This document shows positions 7,401 through 11,656 of a stretch of DNA of 11,656 nucleotides, one piece after another. A program made the position numbers and the translations under genes. The stretch's first letter is position 1; every line of letters starts with the position of its first letter. Under the pieces are notes generated by a model, which did not search any database, had not been told where the DNA came from, and saw nothing but the letters and a program-made list of their open reading frames with translations. This DNA comes from Treponema sp. (GTDB lineage Bacteria > Spirochaetota > Spirochaetia > Treponematales > Breznakiellaceae): NCBI GenBank assembly GCA_031278755.1, contig JAITJV010000033.1:1-11656 (forward strand), written 5' to 3'.

Positions 7401-8557
7401 GCGGCGAAAAAGAATACGCCGCTTTTATATTCGGGGATTTTCCCGAAATAGACAGATCGGAAAAACTCAGGATCGAAAAGGAACTTATAGGGTTTTATTT
7501 TTCAGGCCACCCCATGGATGAGTACAGGGAACTTTGGGAAAAGACAGTCAAAACCGATCTCGGTCATCCTGAAACATTAAAGCCCGGCGCCTGCGTACTC
7601 GTGGGGATCATCAAGACCCTTAAACTCCACACCACCGGCAGCGGCGGCAAGATGGCCTTCTCATCGCTTGCGGATTATAACGGCGAGATTGAAGTTACCT
7701 TTTTTTCAGGCGCGTGGGAAAAATGCCGGGACAAGATTGAAACCGGCAAAATCGTCATGCTCAGGGGAGAAATCAAGTACCGGAAAGATCAGGATCGCTA
7801 CAGCTTCATTGCCGAAGATCTTCTCAATCCTTCCGAAGCGGAAAGCGGCGCCAGGGCGGCGGAGGCCCGTTCCAAAAAATGGGATAAATATCTCAATATC
7901 TGGAAATATTCAAAAGACCCCGACATACAGATTCTGGAAAGCGTCGATGTTCCCGGCGCGGCAAAGGGGACTTACACCATAGCGGGGCTTCTTAAATCCC
8001 TGCGGACCCATAACGATAAAAACGGAAACGAAATGGCCTTTGGGACCCTTGAGGATTACCAGGGTGAAATTGATTTGGTTTTCTTCGCCAGGGACTGGAA
8101 AAACTGCAAAGCCCTGGCCGCGGTGGATGAAATGATCGCCCTCCGGGGTTCTCTCGATCCCGCAAACGCCAGGAATCCCGGCAAACCGGGTTTCAGGGTT
8201 TCCAGCGTTCAGGATATCAACAAACTGGTCAGGACGGCGGCAAAAAAAGCGGCGATTCCGCCGGCCGCAGACCAGCCCGCCGCAACGGACCGGCCCGCGC
8301 AGCCTGCCGTCCCATCCGCCGCGGAACCGAACTACGCCGAACTGCACATCCGGCTCAAAGGCGGCGCGGCTGACAACGATGAAAACCTCTACCCCCTGCG
8401 GAAATGCCTTTCGGAAAAGCCCGGCCCCTGCACGGTCATCATACATGTCCCGCTTCCCCGCGGCGAAACGATCATACGCACCGCCACACAGACGGCCGGC
8501 GCCGCCCTCGCCGAAATCAGCGGCTTCCAGGCGGTCGCTTCAGCCTGGGGGGAATGA
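4472..8557 (+). CDS. dnaE: DNA polymerase III alpha subunit, with duplicated OB fold
   Basis: This is the replicative polymerase catalytic subunit (C-family), 1361 aa against about 1160 in E. coli. The PHP domain starts AHLHVHSDFSLQDAA. The residues expected for the metal site all appear present: His8, His10, Asp17, His42, Glu79, His101, Cys151, Asp227 and His229. The palm holds GKGRGSGAGS (418-427), MPDFDIDF (458-465, catalytic Asp462/Asp464) and VKMDFLGLKTLD (610-621, third catalytic Asp613). The fingers and helix-hairpin-helix regions follow (YRPGPMDS 694-701, GYGFNKSHAAAYA 802-814). QSSLF (970-974) fits a beta-clamp binding motif. Two homologous OB folds come next (about 1040-1118 and 1166-1250), then an Ala/Pro-rich linker (1257-1285) and a DnaE-type C-terminal domain. 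No intein is present; the extra length is the second OB fold plus linkers. The ATG at 4472 gives the expected N terminus. No strong Shine-Dalgarno is visible. The downstream side has no obvious plus-strand terminator. Confidence 0.97.
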   Translation: MIDFAHLHVHSDFSLQDAAVSVQSLADRAEELGMKYLALTDHGNMFGVMDFLAACRETVDEEGNHIKRKNPIHPIIGCEAYVAPGSRYEKKGAESENRYYHLILLAGSREGYFNLVKLCSFAYTEGFYYRPRIDDELLQKYHGGLIALSGCVSGEIPRLIGAGKPDEAEARARHYRDLFGDGNFYLEIQDHGIPAEWLKGNLSQRQINGVIAGISRRTGIPLVATNDVHYLRQEDHEAHDILLCIGTARLRSEERRKRYYKDQFYLKSGGEMAALFPEYPEAVANTIRIAERCAGNFSFPVVEGKDLPKYLPEFKIPAGFNARADVTNKVLEILKARKPQKEDPPDKVLYTEDEIKPAAYLYSLTMDGLAKRYPDLPSGVVQRAEYELGVIIQMGFTGYFLIVEDFINWAREHNIPVGKGRGSGAGSITAYSLGITDVEPLKYNLVFERFLNAQRVSMPDFDIDFANEGREDVIRYVTEKYGKERVGQIITFGTLGAKQVIKDVARTLSIGIPESEMITKLIPKDPKITLKKAFEGEPRLRELEQNPSYTELFSLARKLEGLNRHSSIHAAGVVIGKDALYNFVPLYRDPKTGSIATQYTMNFLEDCGLVKMDFLGLKTLDVIKHTGELIRQKGGELKDFNIETIPENDGAVFKMLGEGKSFGVFQFESEGMQNILKQVKPDRLEDLIALNALYRPGPMDSIAQFIESKNGLRKIEYPVPSLESVLKETYGVITYQEHVMQVAQVVAGYTLGQADILRKAMGKKKKETMVKEKERFIEGAIRQGNKPAIANKIFELLEPFAGYGFNKSHAAAYAIIDYQTAWLKANFPAEFMAANLSNDINSADKDRLSACIDETRKMGLVIDPPDINHSDKYFTVVEGRIVYGFLGIKGLGESSADEIIRRRKEGGPYRDFMDFLNRVEIKTAGKKVIEILVQTGAFDCFGVSRAVLQGNLEKAVEYIQNIKDDRQFGQSSLFMDSGEKEYAAFIFGDFPEIDRSEKLRIEKELIGFYFSGHPMDEYRELWEKTVKTDLGHPETLKPGACVLVGIIKTLKLHTTGSGGKMAFSSLADYNGEIEVTFFSGAWEKCRDKIETGKIVMLRGEIKYRKDQDRYSFIAEDLLNPSEAESGARAAEARSKKWDKYLNIWKYSKDPDIQILESVDVPGAAKGTYTIAGLLKSLRTHNDKNGNEMAFGTLEDYQGEIDLVFFARDWKNCKALAAVDEMIALRGSLDPANARNPGKPGFRVSSVQDINKLVRTAAKKAAIPPAADQPAATDRPAQPAVPSAAEPNYAELHIRLKGGAADNDENLYPLRKCLSEKPGPCTVIIHVPLPRGETIIRTATQTAGAALAEISGFQAVASAWGE

Positions 8558-8560
8558 CTT

Positions 8561-8635
8561 CCCCGGCGGAGCCGCGGACTACCGGCGGCAAAAAGGAATC
8601 GCCATGCCCCGGCGGGGCCGCGGACTACCGGCGGC
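8561..8635. repeat. 29-nt GC-rich direct repeat, two copies, 46-nt period
   Basis: Copy 1 is at 8561-8589 and copy 2 at 8607-8635. They differ only at one position (A8570 versus G8616). Each begins CCCCGGCGG and contains GCCGCGGACTACCGGCGGC. The first starts 3 nt after the dnaE stop codon. In copy 2 the change creates a perfect CCCC-GGC-GGGG mini-hairpin. The spacer (8590-8606) is AT-richer. It may be a small REP-like intergenic repeat, but no other copies occur in this window. Confidence 0.8.
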
Positions 8636-8639
8636 CGGC

Positions 8640-8678
8640 AAAAGAAAAACGCCATATCCGCAATGCGGGTATGGCGTT
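8640..8678 (-). terminator. Rho-independent terminator of the lipoprotein operon
   Basis: A 14-bp stem (8648-8661 with 8665-8678, one G-T wobble) has a 3-nt loop AAT. Read on the minus strand it is followed immediately by TTTTTCTTTT (8649-8640). This is a textbook intrinsic terminator for transcription coming from the lipoprotein genes at 8767-10707. In the plus direction no T run follows, so it probably does not serve dnaE. Confidence 0.88.
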
Positions 8679-8699
8679 CTCACAGGGTATTTAAGGCGG

Positions 8700-8724
8700 T
8701 TCCAAAACCAACCGGGTTTTGGAA
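8700..8724. other. Perfect 10-bp hairpin in the lipoprotein operon 3' region
   Basis: TTCCAAAACC (8700-8709) pairs perfectly with GGTTTTGGAA (8715-8724) around the loop AACCG. No T run follows on either strand. It lies between the lipoprotein stop and the terminator and could protect the 3' end of the mRNA. Confidence 0.65.
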
Positions 8725-8741
8725 AAGGCTCATTTATATGC

Positions 8742-8766
8742 GGGTTTTACGCCCGGCGTGAAACCC
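8742..8766. other. Hairpin abutting the lipoprotein stop codon
   Basis: GGGTTTTACGC (8742-8752) pairs with GCGTGAAACCC (8756-8766), giving 11 bp with one wobble and a 3-nt loop. It ends directly against the TGA of the minus-strand gene (8769-8767). It has no T run, so it is more likely a stability or translation-end structure than a terminator. Confidence 0.6.
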
Positions 8767-10005
8767 TCAATACGAATCAAGATAAGAAGCCAGCAGCTTC
8801 CCGTATTCTCCTTTTATTTTCCGCTCGGCCGCCGCGATCGCCCGGTTTTCCGCTTCCGTGACGCTTATATGCCCCTCCCTTCCGCTGACGGTATACGGAA
8901 AAAGGACGCCGCCTGTAACGGAATCGGTCAGCATGGCTTCGATGGTATACCGCACAAATTTATTCTGCTGATTGGGCAGATCCACCGGATCCAGAACAAC
9001 CGACGTATCAAGCGCGTAGCGCGAATTTCTTCCCCCGCTTTTAAAGCCCTGGCTGTTAAGCGCCGCGGCAAAAGCGCCCCGTATCCGGTCCGCCTTGTCG
9101 CCTGAAACGTTGATTGCGACAGGAATATTCTCCGTTATGTTCGCCGCTTCCAGCCGGTAATCATCGCCCTTTTTCATGCTGCCTATGTCTACGCCCGTTC
9201 CCTCCGCGCCGACTATATAAAGTACATTGGCAAAGGTCCGGTTTGCATCGGCGATGGTCCCCGCCAGACGGTAGCGGGAATACCCGTTGAAGGTGTTTTT
9301 TTCGGCAGTGGTCATGGTTATAAGGTCTGAAATGATGTTCTCGTTGGACCGTATCATATCCCTGTAGAGCAGGGCGGTTTTGGCCCGCTCCATAACGGCT
9401 ACCGCATAGTGGGTCGATTTTCCGTCATACCAGTAGTCCCTGATTTCCGCTCCTACAAGGGATTCAAGCTCCACGGATGTTTTTATGGCGTTTGAAACAC
9501 CGGTAATTTCCGATGAGGATACCGCCCCGCTGGTAACAGCCTCGGAATAACGGGTTATCACGGCAAGTTCCCCCTGAATGGACTGGCCGAAAAGGGCGGT
9601 AAGATTGGCAAGGGCGTTCTTTTCGGCCGAAATCCTTTCGGTACCGTAGCCGACGGCGGCAATATACTGCTGGCGGTCAAAGACCGAATCCGGGGAAACG
9701 ACCCAGGAAGGTTCCGGCCCCCCGGAAGAACCGGAAGGGTTTGCTGAAGGTGAAGAAGCGGAGGCGCTTGTTGCGCCCGCGGTACTTGCGGCGCTTGCAG
9801 GCTGCCTGCCCGCCCCGGATGCGCCGGAAGATCCACCCTTATTCATGGCGTCAAGGGCGGCGGCGGCCGATTCCCTGGCTTTAACCGCCTGGCCGTCATC
9901 CGTCCGGCCGCCCGTATCCGCGGCCGGCGCCCCGGCGCACGCCAAACATGCGGCGCATACAAGGCATGTCAAACAAACGCGGAACGCCCGAACCATACTG
10001 TCCAT
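8767..10005 (-). CDS. LPP20-like predicted lipoprotein
   Basis: This 412-aa exported protein has an N terminus with two Arg residues (6, 9), a hydrophobic core and several cysteines (11, 14, 17, 20, 23). Cys20 (after CAA) or Cys23 (after CLA) is the best lipidation site; spirochaete lipoboxes are loose. A low-complexity Ser/Ala/Gly/Pro linker (about 58-98) probably spans the periplasm. It leads to an LPP20-type domain beginning PSWVVSPDSVFDRQQYIAAV (99-118) and GYGTERISAEKNALANLTALF. The rest (about 240-412) is an alpha/beta region I do not recognise; it contains ANITENIPVAINV and a C-terminal helix rich in Lys/Glu. The start at 10005 follows AGGAGG with 5 nt spacing. The upstream lipoprotein gene ends inside that same Shine-Dalgarno. 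A surface or cell-envelope role is inferred; LPP20 proteins have no single established function. Confidence 0.87.
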   Translation of the reverse strand: MDSMVRAFRVCLTCLVCAACLACAGAPAADTGGRTDDGQAVKARESAAAALDAMNKGGSSGASGAGRQPASAASTAGATSASASSPSANPSGSSGGPEPSWVVSPDSVFDRQQYIAAVGYGTERISAEKNALANLTALFGQSIQGELAVITRYSEAVTSGAVSSSEITGVSNAIKTSVELESLVGAEIRDYWYDGKSTHYAVAVMERAKTALLYRDMIRSNENIISDLITMTTAEKNTFNGYSRYRLAGTIADANRTFANVLYIVGAEGTGVDIGSMKKGDDYRLEAANITENIPVAINVSGDKADRIRGAFAAALNSQGFKSGGRNSRYALDTSVVLDPVDLPNQQNKFVRYTIEAMLTDSVTGGVLFPYTVSGREGHISVTEAENRAIAAAERKIKGEYGKLLASYLDSY

Positions 10006-10014
10006 AACAACCTC

Positions 10015-10707
10015 CTATTCAATTTCGGTATATGCGTCCGCGGGGGTTTCATTGTAAGAATCCACAGGGATCCTCTTGTCAAGAGCGGCGGCGGGCAGCA
10101 CCGAAAGCAGATAATCCTGTTCAAAAAGGTTAACCAGCTCTGTCGCCTGGGCGCGGGTAAAATACGTGCGTATATTAAGGGATTCGCGCGATTCCGTCGC
10201 CGCAAGCCCCTCATCATCCGCCCTGCGCTGGAGTACGGTAAGATAGGGGCTTCCGTTATTGAAACGGTACCCCAGTTCCATGCGGGGATAGGCTTTGCCG
10301 CTTAAAAACACAGCTACGTTAAGCTGGCCCCATTCCGTATACCCTTTCAACTGTCCGTATGCACGGCTTGCCTTTGCCGGCTTCAGCCCAAGATTACGGG
10401 CGTCATAATCGTCTTTGTACCGCGCAAGCGCAGCCTTAAACATGGCCCGCCCCGATCTGTCCCAATATTGCCGGTAGGTAACGGTCTGAAACCTGAACTG
10501 GAGATACACCGAATCGGTACGGGGAACAAAAACCACCGTCGCTTCCTTTTTTTCCAGGGCGCTTGAAAGAAATTTTTCAAGCTCCAATTCTATGGTTCCC
10601 AGGGATACAGGGTCCACGTCGGCAATCATATCAGGATGAGGCCTGGCGGTTCCGCAGGAAAAAAACAGGACGGTAAAAAGAAACACAGATACCATAACAG
10701 TTTTCAT
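10015..10707 (-). CDS. Predicted lipoprotein of unknown function
   Basis: This 230-aa protein starts with Lys2, a hydrophobic stretch MVSVFLFTVLFFSC and a cysteine at residue 18 followed by GTARP. That is a plausible lipoprotein signal with a relaxed lipobox (FFS before Cys). I do not recognise the mature part. It contains a beta-like stretch (ATVVFVPRTDSVYLQFRFQT), several aromatic residues and an acidic C terminus (TPADAYTEIE). It lies 9 nt upstream of the LPP20-like gene in the same direction, and its TAG stop overlaps the AGGAGG of that gene. The two are therefore probably co-translated and may act together in the cell envelope. The ATG at 10707 lacks a clear Shine-Dalgarno; it directly follows a -10-like element, which suggests a leaderless message. 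Next to nothing can be said about biochemical function. Confidence 0.82.
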   Translation of the reverse strand: MKTVMVSVFLFTVLFFSCGTARPHPDMIADVDPVSLGTIELELEKFLSSALEKKEATVVFVPRTDSVYLQFRFQTVTYRQYWDRSGRAMFKAALARYKDDYDARNLGLKPAKASRAYGQLKGYTEWGQLNVAVFLSGKAYPRMELGYRFNNGSPYLTVLQRRADDEGLAATESRESLNIRTYFTRAQATELVNLFEQDYLLSVLPAAALDKRIPVDSYNETPADAYTEIE

Positions 10708-10713
10708 AAGGCC

Positions 10714-10743
10714 ACTATACTACGGATACGATACGGCCTGCAA
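10714..10743 (-). promoter_or_regulatory. Promoter candidate of the lipoprotein operon, possibly leaderless
   Basis: On the minus strand TTGCAG (10743-10738) is separated by 18 nt from TATAGT (10719-10714, 5 of 6 match). The -10 ends 6 nt before the ATG at 10707, which places the predicted transcription start on the A of the start codon. The -35 is poor. Confidence 0.4.
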
Positions 10744-10834
10744 CGGGAACCTTGCCAAATTCAAAAGAGCTTATACGAAATTGCCGAAAAAGCTGGCTGA
10801 AAAATATGACTGTTATATTTTTTGCAAAAACCAC

Positions 10835-10863
10835 TTGATAATCATTGTAATTGTATGTATATT
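10835..10863 (+). promoter_or_regulatory. Promoter of the toxin-antitoxin operon
   Basis: TTGATA (10835-10840, 5 of 6) and TATATT (10858-10863, 5 of 6) are separated by 17 nt. The start is predicted near 10870, just before the GAGGAG Shine-Dalgarno (10874-10879). The spacer and -10 are covered by the direct repeats described separately, consistent with autoregulation by the antitoxin. Confidence 0.7.
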
Positions 10864-10868
10864 GTATG
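10844..10868 (+). repeat. Phased direct repeats, candidate antitoxin operator
   Basis: ATTGTATG occurs at 10850-10857 and 10861-10868, an 11-nt step close to one helical turn. A partial copy ATTGTA is at 10844-10849. The repeats cover the spacer and -10 of the promoter. Ribbon-helix-helix antitoxins often bind tandem short sites of this kind; binding here is inferred. Confidence 0.5.
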
Positions 10869-10882
10869 AAACAGAGGAGAAT

Positions 10883-11128
10883 ATGCCATTATTGCAGGTA
10901 AGGGATTTCCCTGAGGATATTTATGGGGAAATCACATTTGAAGCTCACCGGCAAAACAGAACAATAGCCCAACAGACAATTGTTTTAATAAAAAAAGGGC
11001 TTGGTGAAGAAATGCCAAACAAAGAACGAAGAAAACTTGCCATAGAAAGCACTTTTTCCCGAAATATACCCCGGGATGCAAAAATTGCCGATTATGTAAA
11101 ATTTGTCCGTGAGGATAGAGAAAGATGA
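10883..11128 (+). CDS. Ribbon-helix-helix-like antitoxin (VapB/FitA type)
   Basis: This 81-aa protein probably represses its own operon and neutralises the overlapping PIN toxin. The N terminus MPLLQVRDFPEDIYGEI resembles the beta strand and first helix of FitA/VapB-type ribbon-helix-helix antitoxins ('LQVRD-P'). A second helix follows (about 27-40, IAQQTIVLIKKGL). The C-terminal half (about 45-81) is charged and basic/acidic mixed, as expected for the toxin-wrapping tail. The ATG at 10883 is chosen because GAGGAG lies 3 nt upstream and the protein then begins at the DNA-binding strand; the frame is open further left but with no start of matching quality. It overlaps the toxin start by 4 nt (ATGA). 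Base composition is AT-rich compared with the left-hand genes, suggesting acquisition. The family call rests on short motif resemblance plus context. Confidence 0.82.
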   Translation: MPLLQVRDFPEDIYGEITFEAHRQNRTIAQQTIVLIKKGLGEEMPNKERRKLAIESTFSRNIPRDAKIADYVKFVREDRER

Positions 11129-11523
11129 CAGGTTCAATTGATGTCTGCGGGGCGATGGAAATTCTATTGCAGAAGGATAAGGCGGTTCAATTCAGTAAAA
11201 TATTACAGGAAGCCGCGCTTGTTATAGCGCCGGATTTATATATTTCTGAATTAACAAATACTTTTTGGAAATATCACCGGGCAAACATTTTTACCAAAGA
11301 TGAATGCATACAATATATAAAAGACGGAATAAATTATGTGGATAAATTTATAGACAGCAAAGAACTCTGGCAAGAGGCCTTTTCGGAAGGAATACATAAT
11401 AACCGTTCAATTTATGATATGCTTTATATGGTAGTTACAAGAAGAAATGATGGTACGCTAATAACCAATGATTCAGTTTTAGCGGCAATTTGTCAAACTA
11501 ACAATGTTCAAACATGCTATTAG
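11125..11523 (+). CDS. PIN-domain toxin (VapC-like ribonuclease)
   Basis: This 132-aa toxin is of the type that cleaves RNA with a cluster of acidic residues holding a metal ion. The PIN pattern is visible: Asp6 in SIDVCGAMEILL, Glu42 in YISELTNTFWKY, Asp98 in SIYDMLYMVVTRR and Asp116 in LITNDSVLAAIC. The order and spacing fit the family, and the length (about 130 aa) is normal. The ATG shares ATGA with the antitoxin stop, so the pair is translationally coupled. G/C content in the body is low (57 of 180 bases at 11221-11400), well below the genes to the left. The C terminus after the last Asp is short but complete for the fold. The specific RNA target cannot be read from sequence. The four acidic residues suggest an active enzyme. 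Confidence 0.88.
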   Translation: MTGSIDVCGAMEILLQKDKAVQFSKILQEAALVIAPDLYISELTNTFWKYHRANIFTKDECIQYIKDGINYVDKFIDSKELWQEAFSEGIHNNRSIYDMLYMVVTRRNDGTLITNDSVLAAICQTNNVQTCY

Positions 11524-11540
11524 GGAAGCACTGATTTAAT

Positions 11541-11573
11541 GAAGAACCCCGCCGCAAGCAGCGGGGTATCTTC
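11541..11573 (+). terminator. Terminator-like hairpin after the toxin gene
   Basis: CCCCGC (11547-11552) pairs with GCGGGG (11561-11566) around an 8-nt loop. The stem can be extended outwards by GAAGAA/TATCTTC with one bulged A, about 12 bp in all. Only a mixed T-containing stretch (TATCTTCGTT) follows, so termination in the toxin direction is plausible but not textbook. On the other strand TTCTTCATT follows, so it may act for a minus-strand gene beyond the right edge. Confidence 0.5.
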
Positions 11574-11590
11574 GTTCCGGGAAGAATGTG

Positions 11591-11611
11591 ATTGTATGTG
11601 GGGATACATAC
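11591..11611. repeat. Octamer echo and short inverted repeat past the toxin
   Basis: ATTGTATGT (11591-11599) is the same 9-mer as at 10850-10858 in the antitoxin promoter. Here it forms one arm of GTATGT (11594-11599) and ACATAC (11606-11611). The remaining tail (11612-11656) shows no gene or recognisable site. Confidence 0.4.
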
Positions 11612-11656
11612 CATATTTCGTAGACGTTACAATAATCAACCGCCCCAAGGCTCCCC

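Noticed and set aside
4472..8557. An intein or fusion in the unusually long DnaE
   Set aside because: Polymerase motifs run continuously without intein junction residues; the extra length is explained by a second OB fold and linkers.
8561..8635. The two-copy repeat as a mini CRISPR array
   Set aside because: Only two copies with a 17-nt spacer, one mismatch, and no cas genes nearby.
8379..8861. A 160-codon plus-strand frame across the dnaE end and the intergenic repeat
   Set aside because: It overlaps dnaE out of frame, runs through the repeat, terminator and hairpins, and its translation is Arg/Pro-rich without any family feature.
10781..10882. Longer N terminus for the antitoxin
   Set aside because: It would begin at TTG upstream of the best promoter match, and the real Shine-Dalgarno sits just before 10883.

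Overview
The window looks like a chromosomal segment of a spirochaete, most likely a Treponema-like species. This is an inference from protein character, not from a database match. The pointers are two adjacent predicted lipoproteins with the relaxed signal-peptide Cys sites common in spirochaetes, one of them carrying an LPP20-type domain, and a generally GC-rich genome (35 of 60 bases are G/C at 2101-2160, by hand count). The right end is clearly different in composition: 57 of 180 bases are G/C at 11221-11400.

Left part (1-3923). The N-terminal 86 codons of a zinc-dependent sorbitol/xylitol-type dehydrogenase run off the left edge on the minus strand. A PfkB-family sugar kinase (fructokinase-like) is transcribed divergently from it. 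The pairing suggests a polyol-to-fructose-6-phosphate step. The shared intergenic region holds a TATAAT box overlapped by a perfect 6-3-6 palindrome. The kinase is followed after 1 nt by aroC (chorismate synthase), and aroC overlaps a MATE-family exporter by 4 nt. These three functionally unrelated genes look translationally coupled.

Middle (3905-8557). A small conserved-type protein of unknown function (minus strand) overlaps the 3' end of the MATE gene tail-to-tail and has a good sigma70-type promoter. Next comes a very long dnaE (1361 aa) encoding the replicative DNA polymerase III alpha subunit. It retains what look like all nine metal-binding residues of the PHP domain and has two tandem homologous OB folds near the C terminus, which explains the extra length.

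Right-middle (8558-10743). After dnaE there is a 29-nt GC-rich repeat in two copies and three successive strong hairpins. The first hairpin is a convincing rho-independent terminator for the minus-strand operon of two predicted lipoproteins (230 aa upstream, 412 aa LPP20-like downstream). The stop codon of the first lipoprotein gene sits inside the Shine-Dalgarno of the second.

Right end (10744-11656). An AT-rich type II toxin-antitoxin cassette holds a small antitoxin with a ribbon-helix-helix-like N terminus, overlapping a PIN-domain (VapC-like) toxin by 4 nt. It has its own promoter, helically phased direct repeats as candidate operators, and a terminator-like hairpin. It is probably horizontally acquired. 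No rRNA, tRNA, CRISPR array or transposase gene is visible. I see no unequivocally new system; the duplicated OB fold in DnaE is the most distinctive feature.
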